From positions 1 through 7,163 of the forward strand of contig JAOAPJ010000447.1 of assembly GCA_025462805.1 (NCBI GenBank): DNA of 7,163 nt. The letters are read 5' to 3'. This DNA comes from Acidobacteriaceae bacterium. GTDB lineage: Bacteria > Acidobacteriota > Terriglobia > Terriglobales > Acidobacteriaceae. Of the stretch, positions 1 to 6,962 are shown piece after piece; within the stretch, counting starts at the first letter, position 1, and every line of letters starts with the position of its first letter. A program made the position numbers and the translations under genes. The notes beneath the pieces were generated by a model, which saw only the letters and a program-made list of their open reading frames with translations, had not been told where the DNA came from and ran no database searches.

Positions 1-797
1 CTGGCGGGAAGCCCATTCTTGACCTCGTTGCTGTACACCTCGGGAACGGGCACGAACACTCGTATCGTGTCGATCTTTGAGATACGAAAGAGTTGCGCTC
101 CAGTGCCGCTATTTCCCGCGTTGACCAGATTGCCTACATCGGTGAGTCGCTGTGTGATCACGCCGTCAAACGGTGCGGTGACTCGCTCGAAGCCCTGCAG
201 GGCTTCGAGCCGCTTCACATTTGCGATCGAAGCCTGGAGAGCGGCCTGTTGCGCGCTCAGGTTCTGTATGTTGTTGTCGATCTCCTGCTGCGCAACTGCA
301 TTGGTGCCGGTTAAATCCTGGTAGCGCTGCGCAGTAACACCCGCAAGCTTGAGATTGGCCTCAGTTTGGCTGAGGGTGGCGCGAGCCTGGTTCAACTCCT
401 GATCGACTTCTGGCGAGTCGATGACCGCCAGCAACTGTGCCTGCCGCACATGAGTTCCGATATCGGCGTACCAATGTGCGATATAGCCGCTGCTGCGAGC
501 GTAGATCGGAGAATCGGAATACGCCTGCAGAGTTGACGGAAGGGAAAGGTCCTCAACCGGCTGGCCTGGTTGGGGATGCGTGACGGTGACTGGCTCTGCC
601 ACCATCGTCTGTGTTGTGGCCGCGAGCGTTTTGCCGTCGCGGGAGCTCAGATAGAAGGTGATCGCTCCGGCAATTGTCAGCAACAAGGGGACGACGAGAA
701 ACCACTTCGTAGCGTGGCCGGAAACGCCAGAGGCCGGTGCACCCTTGTCTGGCTCACCTTGGTGGGATGACTGATTCGATGGAGCTTCACGCTGCAT
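1..797 (-). CDS. RND efflux periplasmic adaptor (membrane fusion protein), 3' end cut off by window edge
   Basis: This is the HlyD/AcrA-type adaptor that would bridge the RND permease to an outer-membrane channel. I translated 265 residues; roughly the last 100-130 residues usual for this family lie beyond the left edge. In order: a polar cytoplasmic tail (1-31); one hydrophobic anchor (about 32-50, no lipobox Cys, so membrane-anchored rather than a lipoprotein); first lipoyl half-motif with SGYIAHWYADIGTHV (about 103-117); a coiled-coil alpha-hairpin (about 129-203) rich in Gln, Ala and Leu; second lipoyl half with RVTAPFDGVITQRL (205-218); and the start of the beta-barrel domain (235 on). 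The hairpin tip reads RYQDLTGTNAVA (158-169), equivalent to AcrA's TolC-docking region. The ATG at 797 is chosen because GAGG (804-807) lies 6 nt upstream. It overlaps the permease stop by 11 bp, suggesting translational coupling. Family assignment is firm; the substrate is unknown. Confidence 0.93.
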   Translation of the reverse strand, partial: MQREAPSNQSSHQGEPDKGAPASGVSGHATKWFLVVPLLLTIAGAITFYLSSRDGKTLAATTQTMVAEPVTVTHPQPGQPVEDLSLPSTLQAYSDSPIYARSSGYIAHWYADIGTHVRQAQLLAVIDSPEVDQELNQARATLSQTEANLKLAGVTAQRYQDLTGTNAVAQQEIDNNIQNLSAQQAALQASIANVKRLEALQGFERVTAPFDGVITQRLTDVGNLVNAGNSGTGAQLFRISKIDTIRVFVPVPEVYSNEVKNGLPA

Positions 798-3700
798 GGG
801 GCACCTCGGAGGGAGCAGGCGGTGGTACCGCTTTGCGCCGCATCATGGCAAACACAATGGGAACGAAGAAGAGAGTGGAGATGGTGGCGAAGAGCAGACC
901 GCCGATGACTGCGCGGCCGAGCGGCGCGTTCTGCTCTCCGCCCTCTCCCATGCCGAGAGCCATGGGGATCATACCGATGATCATCGCCATCGCGGTCATG
1001 ATCACGGGCCGCAAACGTGTTGCGCCTGCTTCCAGCGCCGCCCGAAAGGCGTCCTTATCAACTGCGAAATGCTCATTAGCGAACGTGATCACCAGCACGC
1101 TGTTGGACGTTGCTACGCCAATGCTCATGATGGTGCCCATCAGCGCGGGGACACTCAGCGGCGTATGGGTCAGGAAGAGGACCCAGCAGATACCCGCAAG
1201 AGCGGCCGGCAAGGCGGTAATGATGATGAAGGCTTCACTCCACGACTGGAAGTTCACAACCAGCAGCAGATAGACCAGTGCAATGGCGAAAGTGAGACCC
1301 GCGAACAGTCCGGTGAAGGATGAAGTCATGGTATCCACCTGCCCACGCACTACGAGCGTGCTTCCGCGCGGTAGTCGCTTGGCCGCTGCGTCGGTAATCT
1401 TCTGAACGTCGCTGGCGACACCTCCGAGATCGCGCCCCTGGACCCCCCCGTAGATGTCGATGACGGGCGCGACGTTATAGTGGCTAACCACGGCAGGCTC
1501 TGCGGTAGGGGTCATCGCTGCAAGATTGGAGAAGAGCTGCGGAGCAGGCGCAGAAGGTGAATTGACTGGTATCTTCCGCAACGCATCCAGTGAGGCAATG
1601 CGGTACTGCGGGGTCTGCACGGCGATGTTGTACGAGACGCCGTTCTTCGGGTTCAACCAGAAGTTGGGTGTGGTCTGGAAGCTGGAGCTCAGCGAGATGA
1701 GAACGTTGTTGGCCACATCCCGTTCAGTGAGTCCAACCTGCTGTATGCGCATTCGATCGACGTCAAACTGAAGCCGCGGTTGATTCAGGGCCTGTTGAAT
1801 GTGCACGTCGACCGCTCCTGGAACGGAGCGCATTTTGTCCGCAAGCTGCGAGGCTACAGCGAAATTAGCCGCAGTATTCCTTCCCACAATCTGTATATCA
1901 AGCGGTGCGGGGATACCGAAGTTCAGTGTTTGGGCGACGATGTCGGCTGGTTCGAAAAAGAACTGCGTGCCGGGGAAGCGCTTGGGCAACTCCTCTCGTA
2001 GCTTAGCGACGTAGTCGGCCGTCGGATGATGCTTCGTCGCTAGTTGGCCAAGGATCTCAGCATCCGCATTGCCGATAGTTCCGCTATTGCTGTAGGACAG
2101 ATTGATGCCGCTGGTGGGCAGGCCGATGTTATCCAGGATGCCCGTTATCTCCGACCTTGGAATCTGTGTACGGATGAAGCGGTCGATGGCATCGACCTGA
2201 CGTGCGGTCTCCTCGAGGCGCGTACCGGTCTTGGCACGGACATGCAGGCGAAACTGCCCCGCGTCAACGGCCGGAAAGAAGTCGCGTCCAAGGACCGGAA
2301 CGAGCGCCAGACTGGCTAGGCAAAACAGCAGGAAGCACGTGATAAAGAGCCTGCGCTGTTCAAGGCATTGCGCCAAGAGCGCCTCGTACCGATGCTGCAG
2401 AGACTCAAACATCTTCTCGAATTTGGCGTGCAGGCGTGCGAAGCGGCCGAGCGGTTTGCCTGATGCCCTCTGCCGATGCTGCTCGAGCTCTTTTGGCAGC
2501 AGGAACATGACCAGGGTCGGAATGAGGGTCCGGGAGAAAAAGTAGGAGGCGAAGAGCGCGAAGACGACCGCTTCTGCGAGTGGAACGAAGAGATATTTCG
2601 CCACGCCAGAAAGAAAGAACATCGGTACGAAGACGATCGAGATACATACTGTCGATACAAACGCAGGAACTGCGATCTCCTGAGCCCCGTCGAGGATGGC
2701 GTCATGCAGAGGCTTACCCAAAGCCACGTTGCGCTGCATGTTCTCGATCTCAACTGTCGCATCATCCACCAGGACTCCAACTGCGAGCGCAAGGCCGCCC
2801 AGGGTCATGATGTTGATGCTCTCGCCCAGAGCGCTCAGCAGCAGTAAGGAGGTCAGGATGGAAAGCGGAATTGAGATACAGATGATCAACGTGCTCCTCC
2901 AGCTTCCCAGGAAGAGGAGGATCATGATGGAGGTAAGAGAGGCGGCGATCACGCCTTCGCGCAACACTCCGCTGAGCGAGGCGCGGACAAATACGGACTG
3001 ATCGGAGAGTGGGGTCATCTGCAATGCTGGGGGCAGCGTGGCTGCGATTCCCGGAAGAGCGTTGCGTATGCCGGACACTATCGCAAGGGTGGACGCAGTA
3101 CCGGTCTTTTCTATGGTGAGCAGCACGCCCCGCTGGCCGTTCTGACGGACGATGTTCTGCTGAACGGCAAAGCCGTCGCGAACATGAGCGACATCCTTGA
3201 CAAAGATCGTTCCCCCGTTAACGGTCTTCACGGGCAGGCCATTGAGCTGCGCCACGGTCGCAGGCGTTCCGTTAATCCCCACGTTGTACTCGGTTGTGCC
3301 GATCTTCACTGTGCCAGAAGGTACAATCACACTTTGCGTGTTCACGGCATTCACGACGTCAATCGGCGATAACCCTTCGGCTTGCAATCGCGAGGAGTCG
3401 ATATCTACCATCACCTGCCGCACCTTGCCTCCATACGGGAGCGGAACGGCAGCGCCGGGTACCGTTGAGAGTTGCGGACGGATGAAGTTCGTTCCGAAGT
3501 CGTTCAACTGCTGCTCGGAAAGTCCTTGGCCGCTAAGCCCGAGTTGCAGGATGGGAACCGTGGAGGCGCTATACCGGATGATCAGCGGTGGCGTGATGCC
3601 GGAGGGAAGCTGCTTTAAGGTAGCCTCTGCCTCGGCCGCGACCTCTGCGATGGCCCCATCGACGTTTGCCTGCGGCTGGAGGAAAACCTTGATGACAGAA

Positions 3701-3966
3701 ACGCCATTCAACGACTGCGACTCGATATGCTCCACGTTTGACACGGTGGTGGTCAGGGCGCGCTCGTAGATTGAGGTGATGCGGGTTTCCATCTCTGTGG
3801 GCGCGAGCCCGGTAAATGTCCAGATGATGCTCACTAGGGGTATGTTGATCTCCGGGAAGATATCCACCGGTGTGCGAGAGAGCATTACTGGACCAGCGAG
3901 AAACAACAACAGCGACAGCACCACAAAGGTGTACGGACGATTGAGTGCGAGGCGAACGATCCACAT
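787..3966 (-). CDS. RND-family efflux permease, inner-membrane proton antiporter subunit (AcrB/HAE1-like)
   Basis: A complete 1059-residue RND permease, close to AcrB in length (1049). It would export an unknown substrate from the periplasm or membrane using the proton gradient, as a trimer with the adaptor encoded next. Visible architecture: TM1 (about 11-31); porter subdomains (about 35-330); TM2-TM6 (about 335-482); an amphipathic cytoplasmic segment (about 505-535); TM7 (about 540-560); second porter half (to about 880); TM8-TM12 (about 885-1041). TM4 carries GLALAVGVLVDDATVEIEN (391-409) with D401/D402 at the AcrB D407/D408 positions. TM10 has IGVATSNSVLV, placing Ser954 where AcrB has K940. 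I see no CusA-like methionine cluster, but metal export cannot be excluded. The start is ATG at 3966, with AGAGGA (3975-3980) 8 nt upstream. The frame stays open 43 codons further up to 4095, but that extension lies inside the receiver gene and looks non-native. It starts 13 bp after the receiver gene's stop. Confidence 0.97.
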   Translation of the reverse strand: MWIVRLALNRPYTFVVLSLLLFLAGPVMLSRTPVDIFPEINIPLVSIIWTFTGLAPTEMETRITSIYERALTTTVSNVEHIESQSLNGVSVIKVFLQPQANVDGAIAEVAAEAEATLKQLPSGITPPLIIRYSASTVPILQLGLSGQGLSEQQLNDFGTNFIRPQLSTVPGAAVPLPYGGKVRQVMVDIDSSRLQAEGLSPIDVVNAVNTQSVIVPSGTVKIGTTEYNVGINGTPATVAQLNGLPVKTVNGGTIFVKDVAHVRDGFAVQQNIVRQNGQRGVLLTIEKTGTASTLAIVSGIRNALPGIAATLPPALQMTPLSDQSVFVRASLSGVLREGVIAASLTSIMILLFLGSWRSTLIICISIPLSILTSLLLLSALGESINIMTLGGLALAVGVLVDDATVEIENMQRNVALGKPLHDAILDGAQEIAVPAFVSTVCISIVFVPMFFLSGVAKYLFVPLAEAVVFALFASYFFSRTLIPTLVMFLLPKELEQHRQRASGKPLGRFARLHAKFEKMFESLQHRYEALLAQCLEQRRLFITCFLLFCLASLALVPVLGRDFFPAVDAGQFRLHVRAKTGTRLEETARQVDAIDRFIRTQIPRSEITGILDNIGLPTSGINLSYSNSGTIGNADAEILGQLATKHHPTADYVAKLREELPKRFPGTQFFFEPADIVAQTLNFGIPAPLDIQIVGRNTAANFAVASQLADKMRSVPGAVDVHIQQALNQPRLQFDVDRMRIQQVGLTERDVANNVLISLSSSFQTTPNFWLNPKNGVSYNIAVQTPQYRIASLDALRKIPVNSPSAPAPQLFSNLAAMTPTAEPAVVSHYNVAPVIDIYGGVQGRDLGGVASDVQKITDAAAKRLPRGSTLVVRGQVDTMTSSFTGLFAGLTFAIALVYLLLVVNFQSWSEAFIIITALPAALAGICWVLFLTHTPLSVPALMGTIMSIGVATSNSVLVITFANEHFAVDKDAFRAALEAGATRLRPVIMTAMAMIIGMIPMALGMGEGGEQNAPLGRAVIGGLLFATISTLFFVPIVFAMMRRKAVPPPAPSEVPHAA

Positions 3967-3979
3967 TAAGTGCGTCCTC

Positions 3980-4411
3980 TCAGATATCCACTTCGTCCGG
4001 CGCGCCCTGGTCTTGGCCGACTTGGAATGCGGCGGCAACCGTGCGAAGAAGCTCTTCGCCATCGAAGGGCTTGTAGAAAAACGCGAAGGCTCCACTCGTA
4101 AGCGCTTTCCCAGGAGCAGCCTCGTCGTGATGGGCTGTGACGAAGATCAATGGGAGCTGCGGATACAGCGCCACCATTCGTCGCTGCAGTTCCCAACCAT
4201 CAATGCCGGGCATGCGTACATCTGTAATCACACATGACGCGTGCTCCAACACTCCGCTGTCAAGGACCTCCGCAGCGGAACCGAAAAGCTGGAGCCGAAA
4301 TCCTGCCGAGCTCAGCAAGCCCTCGAGCGATTGCCGAACGCGCGGATCATCATCCACGACAATCACACTGTGCTTTGTGTTCCACCCCGCACTGTGCTGA
4401 CGCCTGCTCAT
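3980..4411 (-). CDS. Stand-alone response regulator receiver (REC) domain protein
   Basis: A 143-residue protein made almost entirely of one CheY-like receiver domain. Key residues are present: acidic pocket D20-D22 (VVDDDP), phospho-acceptor D64 in ITDVRMPGIDG, T92 in VTAHHD, and K114 in YKPFD. The C-terminus is a short polar tail (about 130-143) without a helix-turn-helix or enzyme domain, and the pump gene begins 13 bp after the stop. No HTH remnant fits there, so it looks like a genuine single-domain regulator rather than a truncated FixJ. It resembles the N-terminal half of FixJ-type regulators. It probably takes phosphate from the upstream kinase (inference), acting as a competitor, a phosphate sink or a protein-protein regulator. 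The ATG at 4411 lacks a good Shine-Dalgarno; a GTG 15 codons in (V16, 4366) is possible but would leave almost nothing before beta1, so ATG is preferred. A 60-bp gap separates it from the upstream regulator. Confidence 0.92.
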   Translation of the reverse strand: MSRRQHSAGWNTKHSVIVVDDDPRVRQSLEGLLSSAGFRLQLFGSAAEVLDSGVLEHASCVITDVRMPGIDGWELQRRMVALYPQLPLIFVTAHHDEAAPGKALTSGAFAFFYKPFDGEELLRTVAAAFQVGQDQGAPDEVDI

Positions 4412-4471
4412 GAAACGATGCTAGCGGGGCTGGCGGGGGCTGCCTATTATCTCTTTGTAGGGGGTGGCACG
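4412..4471 (-). promoter_or_regulatory. 60-bp gap with possible internal promoter/operator before the receiver-pump genes
   Basis: This is the only non-overlapping, longer gap in the minus-strand gene series. On the minus strand it holds a GATAAT hexamer (4446-4451), one mismatch from the sigma70 -10 consensus. It sits within the interrupted inverted repeat CCTA-N11-TAGG (4443-4461). No convincing -35 lies 16-18 nt upstream, which would fit an activator-dependent promoter. A C-rich direct repeat (on the plus strand GGGGCTG-GCG-GGGGCTG, about 4426-4442) follows toward the receiver start. The symmetry is short (4-bp arms) and could be chance. The idea that the FixJ-like regulator binds here is inference. 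Confidence 0.3.
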
Positions 4472-5083
4472 CTACGGAATTCCCAGCTTGGCGGCAAGGC
4501 GCACGAGATGTGCGAGCGAGTCTGCGGCCATCTTGCGCATGATCTGCCCTCGGTGGATCCGAATCGTGATCTCGCTTGTGCCTAACTCACCCGCCGTTTG
4601 CTTATTCAGAAAGCCTCTGACCACAAAGGGCAGCACCTCCTGCTCCCTAGGTGTGAGTGATAGGTACCGCTTGCGGATCGCCTCCAACTCTGCATGAGCT
4701 TCGCGGGCTTGTTCATCCTCCTTTATGGCAGTGTCGATGGCCTGTATCAATGTGCCTTCGTCGAAGGGCTTAGCGAGAAACTCTACGGCTCCCCCCTTCA
4801 TTGCTTTGACGGTGGATGGGATATCTCCATGCCCGGTGAGGAAGACAATCGGAGGTCCGTGCGTGCCCGCAAGTTCACGCTGGAGCTCAAGGCCGCTCAT
4901 GCCGGGTAGATCTAAGTCCAGGACCAGGCACCCGGGCACATTCGGCCTCGTATACGCAAGGTAGTCTTGAGCGCTGGCGAAGGCTCTGACTCTGTACCCA
5001 GCTGAAGCGAGCAGGGCGGCAAGCGCCTCTCGTACGCGCAGATCGTCATCGAGGATGTACACCATGGAGCGGTCAGGTTTCAC
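4472..5083 (-). CDS. FixJ/NarL-family response regulator, REC + LuxR-type HTH
   Basis: A DNA-binding response regulator of 203 residues, almost the size of FixJ. The receiver domain (about 7-120) has the acidic pocket D12-D14 (YILDDDL), phospho-acceptor D56 in LVLDLDLPGMSG, T83 in FLTGHGD and K105 in LAKPFD. A charged linker (about 121-140) leads to a LuxR/GerE-type HTH (142-201) with LTPREQEVL, the recognition segment SEITIRIHRGQIMRKM and a closing SLAHLVRLAAKLGI. The start is taken as GTG at 5083 because AAGGA (5091-5095) sits 7 nt upstream. An in-frame ATG at 5065 has no Shine-Dalgarno, and a longer frame to 5182 would add 33 residues lying wholly inside the kinase gene. With GTG the gene overlaps the kinase by 11 bp, which strongly suggests that the two are cognate partners. 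Likely target (inference): this operon and the pump genes. Confidence 0.95.
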   Translation of the reverse strand: MKPDRSMVYILDDDLRVREALAALLASAGYRVRAFASAQDYLAYTRPNVPGCLVLDLDLPGMSGLELQRELAGTHGPPIVFLTGHGDIPSTVKAMKGGAVEFLAKPFDEGTLIQAIDTAIKEDEQAREAHAELEAIRKRYLSLTPREQEVLPFVVRGFLNKQTAGELGTSEITIRIHRGQIMRKMAADSLAHLVRLAAKLGIP

Positions 5084-6815
5084 GCTGGTTTCCTTCGCCA
5101 GTATGGGGCACCGTAAATGAGAACACGGTGCCACCACCCGCGTTAGCTTCACCCCAGAGGCGGCCCGAGTGCGCCTCCACAATAGATCTGCTGATCGACA
5201 ACCCCATTCCCATCCCTGTGTCCTTCGTCGTGAAGAAAGAGTCGAAGACCGCTTCGAAGTCGGCGACGCCCATGCCTGTGTCGGCTACCTGCGTCAGGAC
5301 ACAGGTCCCGTCCCTGTACGCGCGAATCGTCAGACGGCGTGGTCCGCCAACTGTGCGTTCCATCGAGTCGATGGCATTCGTCACCAGGTTCAACAGAATC
5401 TGTTGGAGCTGAAGCCTGTCTCCAAGGACTGGAGGAAGATCCTCTGCAATAGCGATCTCGAAATTCACTCCTTCCCGTTCGGCCCTTTCGCGTACAAGCG
5501 ACGCCACCTCGCCAACGATCTGGCGCATGGACACGGGATTCTTCTCGGGTGACGACCGCCGAAACAGAGACCGTAGTCCGCTTATGACTTCTCCGGCATC
5601 CTTGCCGTCGCGCACGATCCGTTCGAGCGCCGCCTGCGCGCCGGCCGCGTCGATCGGGGTTGCACGCAGCCACCGCAATCCAGCTTGTCCGTTGGCTACC
5701 ATGGCGCTGATAGGCTGGCTGATCTCGTGAGCGATAGACGCCGCTAACTCAGAGACTGCCGCCTTTTGCGCCGACTGAGCCAGCTGCGCCTGTGTTCGGC
5801 GAAGTGACTCTTCGGTCATCCGAAGATCGTCGATATCCGTAAGGAGCCCGTACCAACTAATCACCCCGCTGTGTAGGTCTTTGAGCGGTTGGACGCTTGC
5901 CTGAACCCACCGATACACGCCATCATCGCGCCGTATCCGGTACTCCATAGTGTAGGGCGCGCCCTTCGCCAGATTGCGGGTCAGTTGCTGGAGCGCGGTC
6001 TCCTTATCCTCCGGATGCATACAGGCGACGAGTGCATCGGCCGACTTCTGATTCATTGAACTACCCAGGAAGGTAGTCAGTCGCTGGTTCGCGTACTCGA
6101 TTGGTCCGTCTGGAGTATGGGTATAGACCAGGCCGGGAATGGTGTCGAGGGTCAAGCGTAAGCTCTGTTCGCTTTGTTCCAGCTTCTTCTGAATCCGTTT
6201 GCGGTCGCTGATATCGCGAAGGAAGATCGTGGTTTTTGTGCGGAACCGCCCAAAGGTGGCCTCCACATCGAAGGCGTCGCCACTGCTGCGAACAGCCGAG
6301 AACTCGCCCGCAGGAATCTGCCCGGGAGCGAGGTCCGGTAAGACCAGAGACATAGGCTTATTCTGCACTTCGCTGAATGAAAACCCGAACATAGTCGTGA
6401 AGGCCGGATTTGCAAACTCTATGAGTTGTTGCTCATTGACAGAGAGGATGGAGTCCGGGCTGGTCTCCGCAAGCAACCGAAAGTCCTCGTCTAATTGACG
6501 GCGGGCGCGCTCGGACCGCTTCCTCGCCTCAACGATCTCCACTGTCAGCAGCATGGCTCCGAGCAGCACAGCAAGGCGAGGCACGGATGCCCTTAGGTTG
6601 AGGGTTGGCGAAAGAAATAAAATCTCGAACGCACAAGCATTGATGAGAGTGGCAAGCAGGGCAGGCCCTCGCCCAGCGTAGAGGCTGACTGCCATGACGG
6701 CGATGAGGAGACATGAGGATGGCGCGCCCAGCGCTCGCGCGATAGGCAACGCAGACACGCATAACGCGAGAGCAAGGAGGTAGCGCTGCCATTTCGCGGA
6801 CTCTAAGTAGCTCAT
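5073..6815 (-). CDS. Membrane-bound PAS-PAS sensor histidine kinase
   Basis: A 580-residue sensor kinase. N-terminal residues 11-97 form about four closely spaced hydrophobic helices resembling the KdpD-type DUF4118 membrane module (SLYAGRGPALLATL at 44-57), with no large periplasmic domain. A short charged helix (about 98-112) leads to PAS 1 (about 112-203, SPDSILSVNEQQLIEFANPAF) and PAS 2 (about 217-332, PAS_3-like, ending ISWYGLLTDIDD). The HisKA domain has the H-box ELAASIAHEISQPISA with H363 as the phospho-acceptor. The ATPase domain shows the N-box N476/N480, the G1 box DTGMG (512-516), the F-box FDSFFTTKD (524-532) and the G2 box GMGMGL (534-539). No receiver domain is attached. The ATG at 6815 has GAGAGG (6822-6827) 6 nt upstream. 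The end overlaps the FixJ-like regulator by 11 bp, indicating a cognate pair. The signal is unknown: no haem-binding or flavin-binding signature is identifiable in the PAS domains by eye. Confidence 0.96.
   Translation of the reverse strand: MSYLESAKWQRYLLALALCVSALPIARALGAPSSCLLIAVMAVSLYAGRGPALLATLINACAFEILFLSPTLNLRASVPRLAVLLGAMLLTVEIVEARKRSERARRQLDEDFRLLAETSPDSILSVNEQQLIEFANPAFTTMFGFSFSEVQNKPMSLVLPDLAPGQIPAGEFSAVRSSGDAFDVEATFGRFRTKTTIFLRDISDRKRIQKKLEQSEQSLRLTLDTIPGLVYTHTPDGPIEYANQRLTTFLGSSMNQKSADALVACMHPEDKETALQQLTRNLAKGAPYTMEYRIRRDDGVYRWVQASVQPLKDLHSGVISWYGLLTDIDDLRMTEESLRRTQAQLAQSAQKAAVSELAASIAHEISQPISAMVANGQAGLRWLRATPIDAAGAQAALERIVRDGKDAGEVISGLRSLFRRSSPEKNPVSMRQIVGEVASLVRERAEREGVNFEIAIAEDLPPVLGDRLQLQQILLNLVTNAIDSMERTVGGPRRLTIRAYRDGTCVLTQVADTGMGVADFEAVFDSFFTTKDTGMGMGLSISRSIVEAHSGRLWGEANAGGGTVFSFTVPHTGEGNQRET
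5091..5095 (-). promoter_or_regulatory. Ribosome binding site that decides the GTG start of the FixJ-like regulator
   Basis: The minus strand reads AAGGA, 7 nt before GTG at 5083. The alternative ATG at 5065 is preceded by no purine-rich SD-like run. The site lies within the last codons of the kinase gene, so the two genes are probably translationally coupled. Confidence 0.6.
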
Positions 6816-6962
6816 CGAAGGCCTCTCGGGTACTGCGCATACAGAGCGGACAACATAGCTGCACCGCCAGGCGGCCGTAAGGAATAGAGCAATCCTCTAG
6901 GTCCACATCCGTGAAAGTATTCTATATAGCGGGAGACGGCACCATTTCCGGGTCCACGGCCT
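6816..6962. promoter_or_regulatory. Divergent intergenic region, probable promoters of the kinase operon and the small basic protein
   Basis: The 147 bp between the two divergent starts must hold the kinase operon promoter unless transcription enters from outside. Visible elements are the kinase ribosome binding site (6822-6827, minus), a perfect 11-bp palindrome CCGCCAGGCGG (6864-6874), and an inverted repeat TAGAG-N5-CTCTA (6885-6899). There is also an AT-rich patch with the palindrome CTATATAG (6922-6929). On the minus strand that patch reads TAGAAT (6919-6924), one mismatch from the -10 consensus; on the plus strand TATATA may serve as the -10 of the small gene. No good -35 hexamer is visible for either direction, so promoter positions are tentative. 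Confidence 0.45.
6885..6899. repeat. Inverted repeat, candidate operator
   Basis: Perfect 5-bp arms TAGAG and CTCTA separated by 5 nt, 70 bp upstream of the kinase start. The size and position suit a dimeric regulator site, but arms this short occur by chance and no matching second copy was seen in the window. Confidence 0.3.

Noticed and set aside
737..1273. Plus-strand 178-codon frame antisense to the permease
   Set aside because: Low-complexity composition mirroring membrane-helix codons of the permease; no domain or ribosome binding site.
2316..2792. Minus-strand 158-codon frame within the permease
   Set aside because: An out-of-frame shadow rich in Arg, Ser and Cys. The permease frame here is intact and carries conserved TM5/TM6 and loop residues, so no frameshift is implied.
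3197..3769. Plus-strand 190-codon frame antisense to the permease
   Set aside because: Ser/Thr/Cys-rich shadow of the porter-domain codons with no recognisable features.
3967..4095. 43-codon N-terminal extension of the permease frame
   Set aside because: It lies inside the receiver gene and is Arg/Ser-rich. RND permeases normally begin a few residues before TM1, as MWIVRLALNRP does here, and that ATG has a clear ribosome binding site.
5084..5182. 33-codon N-terminal extension of the FixJ-like regulator
   Set aside because: It is wholly inside the kinase catalytic domain gene and unlike any receiver N-terminus. The GTG at 5083 has the ribosome binding site.
5149..5673. Minus-strand 174-codon frame within the kinase
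   Set aside because: Arg-rich alternative frame over an intact HisKA/HATPase coding sequence.
6864..6874. CCGCCAGGCGG as a transcription terminator
   Set aside because: A 5-bp stem with a 1-nt centre cannot form a stable hairpin loop, and there is no T-run on either strand.
6529..6906. Minus-strand 125-codon frame overlapping the kinase start
   Set aside because: Cys/Arg-rich shadow frame over the kinase membrane module; no motif or domain.
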